Below are positions 34,601-41,543 of a DNA stretch of 64,000 bases, piece after piece. The notes beneath the pieces are model-generated. The model was given only the letters and a program-made list of their open reading frames with translations. It searched no databases and had not been told where the DNA came from. Origin of the DNA: Oscillospiraceae bacterium (GTDB lineage Bacteria > Bacillota > Clostridia > Oscillospirales > Acutalibacteraceae). The stretch is from positions 1 through 64,000 of the forward strand of contig CADCLS010000010.1 in assembly GCA_902802375.1 (NCBI GenBank), given 5' to 3'. Made by a program: the position numbers and the translations under genes. The stretch's first letter is position 1; every line of letters starts with the position of its first letter.

Positions 34601-34818
34601 ATCCGGAAGACAAAATGATTGAGCTTTCAAAAAAGGTCAAGGCGATCGTTGACGATAAGTCAAGATACACTGACTGGTCAACAAGAGAAGACATAAAAGC
34701 AAATCTCCAGTTCGATTTGGCAGTCATCCTCGATGAGTACGGTTATCCTCCCGTAACAATCGACGATGTTTATAAAGAAGTTCTGGAGCAAGCGGAGAAT
34801 TTCAAAAAGTATGCGTAA
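31681..34818 (+). CDS. hsdR: type I restriction endonuclease subunit R
   Basis: 1045 residues. N-terminal PD-(D/E)xK nuclease with Asp136 (PDG) and Glu150-Phe-Lys152, then a superfamily 2 DNA translocase: Walker A GATGCGKS at 292-299, DEAH at 396-399, FTGTP (motif III) near 438 and a motif VI region QTISRVNRVYEGK near 680. The C-terminal third is helical and binds the methyltransferase core. It pumps DNA and cuts unmethylated invaders at a distance. The start is ATG 31681 behind AGGTGA; the frame continues upstream to 31663 without a ribosome site and overlaps the fusion gene's end. Confidence 0.95.
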   Translation: MAHFNEHALELSIMELFQDEGYLYVSGDKIHRERSEVLLIDDLKQYLYNRYAKDGITPNEVDSIVFSLRSVTGTIYEANKAVYKMISDGFIFNREDRTQKDLYIELIDFATPENNIFKVVNQFEIEGIEKQLRIPDGIVFINGIPVVVLEFKSAVKENTTIMDAYTQLTVRYRRDIPELFKYNAFIVISDGANNKYGSFFSPYDFFYAWRKIEANDKEVDGINSLTTMVKGLFRKERLLAVIKDFVYFPDSSDKDLKIVCRYPQFFATKKLFENIKLHLRPEGDGKGGTYFGATGCGKSYTMMFLTRMLMKSTYFHSPTIVIITDRTDLDDQLSKQFVSSKKYIGDETVVSIESREKLRQELSGRTSGGVYLTTIQKFTEDLDLLTDRANVICISDEAHRSQINLDQKVKITSEGVSRTYGFAKYLHDSLPNATYVGFTGTPIDATIEVFGGVVDAYTMTEAVRDGITVNLVYDGRAAKVTLNQDKVREIEEYYDRCEAEGANEYQIEESQKAVAHLDMIIGDPDRLRAVAEDFINHYETRVAEGATVAGKAMFVCSNRNIAYDLYKIIIELRPEWAKKKACADGVVLSEQDKKELKPIEMIKLVMTRNKDDKPELFEMLGTKDDRKEFDRQFKNVKSNFKIAIVVDMWLTGFDVPSLDTIYIDKPIQQHTLIQTISRVNRVYEGKDKGLIVDYIGIKKNMNLALKKYTNFESEEFEGIEQSITIVKDQLDVLGQMFYNFNSKDFFEGTPKQQLDCLNRAVEYVQLSEELELRFMAAVKRMKQAFNLCSASEQISDKEKDYIHFYCGVRSILFKITKGDAPDIAQMNARVRQMLEGAIQSDGIEELFETGKHISVDIFSDEYMDKINAIQLPNTKIKILQRLLSQAIEEFKKVNKIMAVDFSDRLKHVVDEYNNRRRDEAYANEVLDDVAEQLAKLLEDLKTEKDSFKSMGIDFEEKAFYDILKFVANKYEFEYPEDKMIELSKKVKAIVDDKSRYTDWSTREDIKANLQFDLAVILDEYGYPPVTIDDVYKEVLEQAENFKKYA

Positions 34819-34880
34819 GATAATAATGGACTGCTCATCAAATTTGAGAAATAGATAAAAACTTCTACGGAGAGATCATT

Positions 34881-35735
34881 ATGCAAAAAACATCCATACG
34901 TTTTTTTGAAGATGTGCCGGTGCGAGCCGTTTGGGATGAGGAAAGTTCCAAATGGTGGTTTTGCGCTACGGATATTGCGGAAGCGCTGACAAAAAGCAAA
35001 AATCCGCGTTCTTATTGGAATAAGATTAAAAATCGCAAAAATGAGTTGTTGACAATTTGTCGACAACTGAAATTAAAAGCACGAGACGGCAAGTTTTACA
35101 ACACCGATGTTGTGGACGAGTCCGGGCTGAACACAGTCATAGCACTGATACCGAGCAAAAAATCCGAAGTGTTTGCCCGGTGGATGAAAAATATGGAAAC
35201 CTCGCTTGACGAAAAGAGCAAACAAAAAGCATATGAACTGTTTGAAAGCGGCTTAATTGACAACATCGAAGTCGGAACAGCGAAGGGCTTGCAACAGATC
35301 CACGGATACATTTTCGGCGGGCTATATGATTTTGCCGGGCAGATAAGAGCAGTCAACATAGCAAAAGGCGGTTTTGCCTTTGCGCCTGCGCTGTATCTGG
35401 ACGGGGCGCTTACGCATATCGGAAAAATGCCGGAGAGCACGCTCGAAGAGATAGTCAACAAATATATTGAAATGAACATTGCGCATCCGTTTATGGAAGG
35501 CAACGGCAGGAGCACGCGCATCTGGCTCGACCTGATATTGAAAAAGAATCTGAAAAAGTGCGTCGACTGGAGCCGCATTGACAAAAAAGATTATCTGTCC
35601 GCCATGCGCGAAAGCGTCGATGATCCTCAAAAGATTTACTCTCTCATAAAGACCGCTTTGACCGATGATATTTACAACCGTGAGATTATCATGAAAGGTA
35701 TTGATTATTCCTATTACTATGAGGCCGAGGAATGA
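34881..35735 (+). CDS. Fic/DOC family protein with N-terminal Bro-N-like domain
   Basis: 284 residues. Residues 1-110 resemble the BRO N-terminal/antirepressor DNA-binding domain ([40 protein letters not shown]). The rest is a Fic domain with the complete active-site motif [12 protein letters not shown] (about 199-210), so transfer of AMP or a similar group to a protein is plausible. The inhibitory helix (S/T)xxxE(G/N) was not located with certainty. Fic and related genes are frequent companions of type I restriction loci. It is on the same strand and 62 bases after hsdR. Confidence 0.85.
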   Translation: MQKTSIRFFEDVPVRAVWDEESSKWWFCATDIAEALTKSKNPRSYWNKIKNRKNELLTICRQLKLKARDGKFYNTDVVDESGLNTVIALIPSKKSEVFARWMKNMETSLDEKSKQKAYELFESGLIDNIEVGTAKGLQQIHGYIFGGLYDFAGQIRAVNIAKGGFAFAPALYLDGALTHIGKMPESTLEEIVNKYIEMNIAHPFMEGNGRSTRIWLDLILKKNLKKCVDWSRIDKKDYLSAMRESVDDPQKIYSLIKTALTDDIYNREIIMKGIDYSYYYEAEE

Positions 35736-35782
35736 GAGATTCATACTAATAGTGTTAACAAAGTAGTTAAGGAGTTTTTAAC

Positions 35783-36475
35783 ATGAGCAAAGGTATTATT
35801 TACATTATGACAACGGCGGTTCCCGGCTTAATAAAAATCGGGAAAACCGGATCGGCAAATTTCGAACAGAGAATGTACAATTTGGAGCATGACGGGTATA
35901 GGAATGTTACCGCTTTGAAGCGTTCTTTTGCCATTGAGGTGGACGATTACGATGAGAAAGAAGCGATGCTGCATACTATTTTTGAAAAGAGTCGTGTGTC
36001 TGACACCGAATTGTTTGCTTTGGACGTCAATATCGTAACACAGCTTTTATCTTCATTTGATGGCGTTGTGGTGTTCCCTAAAACCGAAACCAAATCCGAG
36101 GTGTTTGACTCCGCCGTTGATAACGCTAAAGGCAAATTACTTCCAAACGGTACATATACATTTCAAAGGAAAAAGAAATCGGACAACAAAGCTGTAAAAG
36201 CTACTGCTGTTATAGATTACGGCAGATGGACTCTTTTGAAAGGTAGCATTCTTGGGATCGCTGAAGACGCTGGCGTATCACAAAAAGCAAGAACATTAAG
36301 AATGAGTATGCCAATAGACAACAGCGGAGTCCTACTTGATGATACAGAGCTTGGTGAGTGTTCACCTTCTTTTGCCGGAGCAATTGTTATGAATCAGTCA
36401 AATAATGGATGGGATGACTGGAAAGATAAAGACGGGAAACCCGTAGATATTTACAGAAAAAAGAACAACGCTTGA
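35783..36475 (+). CDS. T5orf172 (GIY-YIG-like) nuclease with DUF4357 domain
   Basis: 230 residues. The N-terminal third (GIIYIMTTAVPGLIKIGKTGSANFEQRMYNLE) is the T5orf172 form of the GIY-YIG nuclease fold: IYIM in place of GIYV, then KIGKT and the arginine in EQRM. The C-terminal part (about 118-230, GTYTFQRKKKSDNKAVKATAVI ... GSILGIAEDAGVSQKA) matches DUF4357, a small domain often fused to such nucleases. It could cut DNA or be a regulatory relative. It is last in the plus-strand defence operon and is followed by a terminator. Confidence 0.75.
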   Translation: MSKGIIYIMTTAVPGLIKIGKTGSANFEQRMYNLEHDGYRNVTALKRSFAIEVDDYDEKEAMLHTIFEKSRVSDTELFALDVNIVTQLLSSFDGVVVFPKTETKSEVFDSAVDNAKGKLLPNGTYTFQRKKKSDNKAVKATAVIDYGRWTLLKGSILGIAEDAGVSQKARTLRMSMPIDNSGVLLDDTELGECSPSFAGAIVMNQSNNGWDDWKDKDGKPVDIYRKKNNA

Positions 36476-36503
36476 ATAAAAAGCAGTATACCAAATAAAA
36501 TGC

Positions 36504-36540
36504 CGCCGTGACGGAGCAACTGCTCTGACACGGCGATTTT
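36504..36540 (+). terminator. terminator of the restriction locus
   Basis: Stem CGCCGTG-A-CGGAGCA / TGCTCTG-A-CACGGCG with a 4-base loop and the tail ATTTTCATTATTT, 28 bases after the T5orf172 stop codon. Confidence 0.75.
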
Positions 36541-36557
36541 CATTATTTATCACCCAC

Positions 36558-36650
36558 TCTATGCGAAATTTTTAAACGCGATTTCGCATCGATTCCGCTT
36601 AAATTTCGCAAAATTTCGTTTGCATTTCGCATTGATTTCGCAAAACGCAC
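36558..36650. repeat. cluster of TTTCGCA motifs
   Basis: Within the 377-base gap between the two converging operons, TTTCGCA occurs four times on the plus strand and once as TGCGAAA in about 90 bases, with irregular spacing. The rest of the gap holds the two terminators and no coding frame I would support. Confidence 0.5.
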
Positions 36651-36728
36651 TTAATAATCGCAAATTTGCAAATCAAAGAATCTTTAGTATATAAAACGGA
36701 AAATAGTTCTGATAGCAGAAATAGTATT

Positions 36729-36765
36729 TTCGGCAGAATTGAGATTTTTACTCAACTCTGCCGAA
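36729..36765 (-). terminator. probable terminator of the Druantia-like operon
   Basis: Stem TTCGGCAGA-TTGAG / CTCAA-TCTGCCGAA with one mismatch pair and a 7-base loop, about 90 bases beyond the helicase stop codon on the minus strand. The tail AAATACTATTT is only moderately T-rich. Confidence 0.5.
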
Positions 36766-36852
36766 GTTTTACTGCTAAACTAATCGTTTTACAAGGGTTT
36801 CTCTGTGCGCTTAATGAAACCTATGACATCAAAAGTGTTGCGCCAAAAGCAT

Positions 36853-39800
36853 TTATACTGTTGACTCTAAAAATTCGATAACATATCTTCTCTTAAGCGC
36901 ATCGTGATATTTTTGGTTTTTGTAGCTACGAAGGCAGGAATAACATGAGGAGTCGCCTTCCTGACCTCCGCAAGAGCAACTGGTCATTATTTTGTATGTT
37001 TGCTTAAAAATGTGGTTCAGCACATCTTCATTGTTCAATCTTTTTACATGTCCTGCGCCACCGGGAGTGCTGTCAAAAAAGACCAGGGAATAGTTTAAAC
37101 GCCCTGCTACGGGATTGCTTACTAAACATCCGGAAATGTCATTTTCTTCAATATTTAAAACTCTTGATATTCCTCTTAAAAGACCATAAAGAATTGACAT
37201 CCCTTCGTCCCATGAATTTATCTCTTTGTTCTCAAAATCCATAATGACAACATCCGTTAAAAATCTATATCCCAACGCATATTTTGTTAACAGTTGATTC
37301 GAGCAATTACTACCGGAGTTTGTTTTATGCTTTTTAATTTTTGTCCTTACAAAATGCTTTTCATCGACTTCGGCATAACCGCAATGCTCGCAAACATAGA
37401 AGGGACTTGTGTTTAAAACAGCCATTTCATCATTTTGATTAGTTTTAAGCCTTACAATAGCATTACCGACATTATACTTGTTGTTTGATATAACATTACC
37501 TGCCAGTTCAGATTTGTTACTAATTCCGACATACGAAATTTCGCCGCGATAAGTCCTTTCCGGTTTTTTCAGACCGGGTCTTCTGATGCTATTGCCATCA
37601 GCCGCAAATCCTTGTTCAGGAATTATAAATACACCGGGTGTCTCTGCAAATGGTTGATGGCATTGGCAACAACTGTCAATCTTGTTATTGTCATCGCTTT
37701 GTTCGGAGAATATCTTCAAGTTAAGTGTATTACAATTTTCGCACCGAACATAATTATACATTTTCCAACCGATATTCGGTATCTTTTTAATGTATCTGCT
37801 CGTTATAAGATTGTTGTTTGCTACTATTTGTGACCCAGGAGCATATTCGGAAATAGCCATAGACAAATCTCTCTGAAGTTGTAATCCGAAACCGGCATTT
37901 TTCTTGTTGTCAAAAACAGACATTTCAACAGAGTCGACAGGAAAACCGTATTTAGGCAAAACATTTTTCCTTGACAAGAATGAAAGTATATTTTCGCTTG
38001 TCAAGTTTTTAATACGCTGCATTAGATAATCAGTTTTCTTTCCTTCTTCAAACAATCTGTTTTTTGTTTCATCAAGAACCGATTTTTCGTAATCATAGGA
38101 GTCTTTTGCCTTCTTTAGGACTCCTTCAACACCGATTAAATCCTGAACCCATTTGTAACTGTCGACTTTAAACTTTTCTGATAGCACTTGCGGTAAAAAA
38201 TCATTTAAATATCGTTTTAATTCCGCCGGATTTGACAGTAAATAATCACAAAAAATACTGTATCCTGTTTTCCCGTTTTCACCCGGTTCAAAAAAAGTGC
38301 CTACGTTTTTGAAATATTCAGGATGCACATTCCAGAAAAAGCTGAAAGCCGATGCATATAAATGGCGGATTGCTATCTTATCATTTTCAACGGAATATTT
38401 GGGCGGCTCTATTCTTCCTTTTATCATGCTTACAGGATTTGCAAAAAAGGAAAAATCATGGCTACTTTTATTGCAGAATGTAAGAGCATATGCGGCTGAA
38501 TGGCTGCTTCTGCCGGCACGTCCTGCTCTCTGTGCGTAATTTGAAGGTGATGGCGGCATATTCCTCATAAATACCGTTTCGAGGCTTCCTACATCTACAC
38601 CCATTTCAAAAGTGGTAGAACAACTCAAAATGTCTATTTCTTTTTGCTTAAAACGCTTTTGATAATCATATGCCATATCCCTGTCAAGCTGTGCGGTGTG
38701 TTCGACCACTCTTAAATCTCTAAGCTCCATATCATTATACATACGGTAATAGTGGTTGTTATTTAGAGACAATTCCGGGCTATAAGGCGCTAATTCGCCA
38801 TCGCAATGGTATGAAGGACATACGTTTTCAATGTTATTACAAGTAATTTTATGGCACTTTTTGCAAATATACCATTTTGATGGTTTGGATATTGTTATTT
38901 TTTTTGAATTTACTCTATACTCATTTGCTGATTCTAACAAAAGAATTTCTTGATTTAAAAGAACCCTTTCCCATAATCTTTTTAAGAAATCAACGATAGA
39001 ATCATTGTCCGCTTGGACACCCTTTTTGTCTAGTATTTTTTTAATATAATCTATTCTTTTGTTTGATAATCCAGCCCGGGACGGTAAAAAAGATTTGTTC
39101 ATTCTTTTGCTCGAATCCGATAGTGTATAAGAATAAACCGCACCGTTATGTGTAAAATCTTCTATATCACTCTCGTTTATCTGAGCATCATATTTTATTG
39201 CTGCGTCAGCGAGCATAGAGTTTGTAATAAAGCTACACAAGGTCTTAAACTCGTCATCATTTATTTTAAATTTCGAATAACTACCGCTTACGTCTATGTT
39301 AATACCTATTAAACCATAATGTGACAGCGATGTATTTCCGTTATTATCAACCAATTCTGACAATACGGCTTTCCATGCTTCTTTTGTTATTGTATATCCG
39401 CTTCCGCCGGTCAATGCCGCCTTTCCACGCAATTTGTGATTTGAAAACTCATCAGCAACCATATTTACAAATTCCGGCACAAAGTATTCATGGTCGTTTT
39501 GAAGCTTTTTGAGTGCCTCGACGATAACCCGTTTATAAAGAATATTGTTGTATGATATAGTTAAGTAACTTGAATAAAATGCTGCCGCCTGGCGACTGTC
39601 CGAAAATGCAATAAACTGTTTTGCTATTCTTTCTTTATTTTTTGTTCCGCCACCGAATTCATCAGACGAAGGTGCAAACTCATCGTCAGCAGTTTGTTCT
39701 TGAATGGTGATTTTATATGACGGCAGCTCTTCAAACAAAGCGGTCCCTATAACACTGGTGGATGCTTCCTGTCCGCTGAAAAACATACGCAAAACGCCCA

Positions 39801-41541
39801 TATTATTTACATTTTCACAAGAAAGACATTTTGTTAATGTACCGCTCTCGTTTTTAATAATTGATTTGTATACCTTAACGTATGATTCTGCGTTATGTTC
39901 ACATGTGCCTCTTGAACCGGTTTCACGTATGTAACCACAATAAGGACACAGCTCATACTCTTTAATCTCAATACTTTCATCTTCAAGAGTGTGGTTGTCA
40001 TCGGTATCTGAAACTTCCGTTCCCAACAAGAATATTTCTTTGGATTCTATTTCATCAGAAAAATTGTACTGTTCTAACTTGTTGTTTTTTATTTTTCCGA
40101 CAAGGTATGTTGAATGGCAATACGAACATGTGGCTGCCTCAAAAACTTTATAAGAATCTCCGCTGTTTTTATCAAAGTAATAATTGCTTCTGTTGAGCAT
40201 TACCTTATTGCTTGGAGCCAGCGTAACAAATACGCTTTCGGTAGCTCTTAAAAACATATGGTATCTTGCGTCAAAAAGTTTGCCGCCGTTCTTTTCCGCT
40301 ACGGATGCAACTTTTACAAAATCAGTCAACTGTTCTTCTGTCCATTGCATTTTTTTGGCTACTTCTTTTACCGTTTGAGTATTTGTTAAAATCTTTCTTA
40401 TATCCCAATAATTGGTGTCTGTGATAACGATGTCATAAATCACCTCGCTAAAAGGCAGTGTGCTTTCGATTCCTATTGATTTAAGCAATACTTCATCATT
40501 GGCATCGCTGTCAATCAACGATGCTAAGTCCGAATAAAAAGAAGTATTAAAATGTTCTTTTGTTTTCGTGTCATCAGGCTTTATTCTTTTAGCACGAATT
40601 ATATCTTCTTCCGAAAAATGTGCGTTGCACAGTTTTTCGGCAAAATCAGCAACATCAAAGTTGTCTTTTTCATCACCGAGTGTGGCACTTGTAAGAATAA
40701 ATCTAATGTTGTTGTTTTGAAGTTTTGCTTTTAAACGTCTGAAAAGCATAGAAACCTCAATTCCTGTAGAGCCGCTATAAACATGTGCTTCATCAAAGAC
40801 GATGTATTTCCATTTTTTCGCGTGTTGTTGTGAAAAAAATACACTGTCCCTTGGCCTTAACATCAAGTATTCCAACATTGCATAGTTAGTTATCAAAATA
40901 TGCGGAGGATTATTAATCATTTTATCACGCGAAATATACTCGTTTGGTATAGGGCTTGCATTGTTGTTTAATGATTTGTATTCGGCTAATGCATCCTCTT
41001 CTTTTTGTTTTGTTTGACCAGTGTAAACGCCAAAAGATATTTCCGGAAAATCTTTGAGAATACTTCTAAGCCGTTCCGTTTGGTCATTTGCCAGCGCATT
41101 CATGGGATAAATCAGTAGTGCTCGCACACCGTCATTCAATTCACCGGATTCAAATTCTTTAACCAAATCGGCAAGAATAGGCAATAAAAAGCTCTCTGTT
41201 TTACCCGAACCGGTACCGGTTGAAACTACAATATTTCTGTTATCAGAAAGAACTTTTCGTAAAGCCCGCTCTTGATGCTTGTACAATGTTCGAGTCTGGT
41301 TCATGTTAATCCTTGAAAAGCTTACAGGCAACAGCCCTTCTGCTATAAGTTTTTCTATGCTTTGACCTTTATCAAAAGCATCTGTAACATCAAGGTAGGG
41401 GCCCGATGCAAAAGAATTGCCAGAATCAATCAATTTTTCAAACTCATCTTTATAAGGGGGATTCATAGAAAAAGATGTTTTTAGATAACGATAGTATTTT
41501 TCTGTTATGCTTTTTGAAGCCTCAACCGGTGAAAAAGCCAT
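36853..41541 (-). CDS. giant DEAH helicase with DUF1998 domain, DruE-like
   Basis: 1562 residues. Superfamily 2 helicase core: Walker A STGTGSGKTE (107-116), IYPMNALANDQ (motif Ia), DEAH (250-253), LTSAT (motif III) and a C-terminal motif VI in QRAGRAGR near residue 1020. Many paired cysteines in the middle and C-terminal part (CSYCHS, CPYCGY, CKKCHK, CENCN, CCQCH, CEHCGY) suggest several zinc sites. The end carries the DUF1998/MZB block with GGAGH and CSCGGQEGDSSCYSCLRSY near 1535. Architecture and size resemble DruE of Druantia phage-defence systems and, more distantly, YprA/MrfA and DISARM helicases. Its ATG is two bases after the partner's stop codon and has its own AGGAGG, so the genes are coupled. 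Confidence 0.8.
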   Translation of the reverse strand: MAFSPVEASKSITEKYYRYLKTSFSMNPPYKDEFEKLIDSGNSFASGPYLDVTDAFDKGQSIEKLIAEGLLPVSFSRINMNQTRTLYKHQERALRKVLSDNRNIVVSTGTGSGKTESFLLPILADLVKEFESGELNDGVRALLIYPMNALANDQTERLRSILKDFPEISFGVYTGQTKQKEEDALAEYKSLNNNASPIPNEYISRDKMINNPPHILITNYAMLEYLMLRPRDSVFFSQQHAKKWKYIVFDEAHVYSGSTGIEVSMLFRRLKAKLQNNNIRFILTSATLGDEKDNFDVADFAEKLCNAHFSEEDIIRAKRIKPDDTKTKEHFNTSFYSDLASLIDSDANDEVLLKSIGIESTLPFSEVIYDIVITDTNYWDIRKILTNTQTVKEVAKKMQWTEEQLTDFVKVASVAEKNGGKLFDARYHMFLRATESVFVTLAPSNKVMLNRSNYYFDKNSGDSYKVFEAATCSYCHSTYLVGKIKNNKLEQYNFSDEIESKEIFLLGTEVSDTDDNHTLEDESIEIKEYELCPYCGYIRETGSRGTCEHNAESYVKVYKSIIKNESGTLTKCLSCENVNNMGVLRMFFSGQEASTSVIGTALFEELPSYKITIQEQTADDEFAPSSDEFGGGTKNKERIAKQFIAFSDSRQAAAFYSSYLTISYNNILYKRVIVEALKKLQNDHEYFVPEFVNMVADEFSNHKLRGKAALTGGSGYTITKEAWKAVLSELVDNNGNTSLSHYGLIGINIDVSGSYSKFKINDDEFKTLCSFITNSMLADAAIKYDAQINESDIEDFTHNGAVYSYTLSDSSKRMNKSFLPSRAGLSNKRIDYIKKILDKKGVQADNDSIVDFLKRLWERVLLNQEILLLESANEYRVNSKKITISKPSKWYICKKCHKITCNNIENVCPSYHCDGELAPYSPELSLNNNHYYRMYNDMELRDLRVVEHTAQLDRDMAYDYQKRFKQKEIDILSCSTTFEMGVDVGSLETVFMRNMPPSPSNYAQRAGRAGRSSHSAAYALTFCNKSSHDFSFFANPVSMIKGRIEPPKYSVENDKIAIRHLYASAFSFFWNVHPEYFKNVGTFFEPGENGKTGYSIFCDYLLSNPAELKRYLNDFLPQVLSEKFKVDSYKWVQDLIGVEGVLKKAKDSYDYEKSVLDETKNRLFEEGKKTDYLMQRIKNLTSENILSFLSRKNVLPKYGFPVDSVEMSVFDNKKNAGFGLQLQRDLSMAISEYAPGSQIVANNNLITSRYIKKIPNIGWKMYNYVRCENCNTLNLKIFSEQSDDNNKIDSCCQCHQPFAETPGVFIIPEQGFAADGNSIRRPGLKKPERTYRGEISYVGISNKSELAGNVISNNKYNVGNAIVRLKTNQNDEMAVLNTSPFYVCEHCGYAEVDEKHFVRTKIKKHKTNSGSNCSNQLLTKYALGYRFLTDVVIMDFENKEINSWDEGMSILYGLLRGISRVLNIEENDISGCLVSNPVAGRLNYSLVFFDSTPGGAGHVKRLNNEDVLNHIFKQTYKIMTSCSCGGQEGDSSCYSCLRSYKNQKYHDALKRRYVIEFLESTV

Positions 41542-41543
41542 TT

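Noticed and set aside
36558..36650. CRISPR array
   Set aside because: The TTTCGCA units are 7 bases long and irregularly spaced with no unique spacers, and no cas genes are present anywhere in the window.
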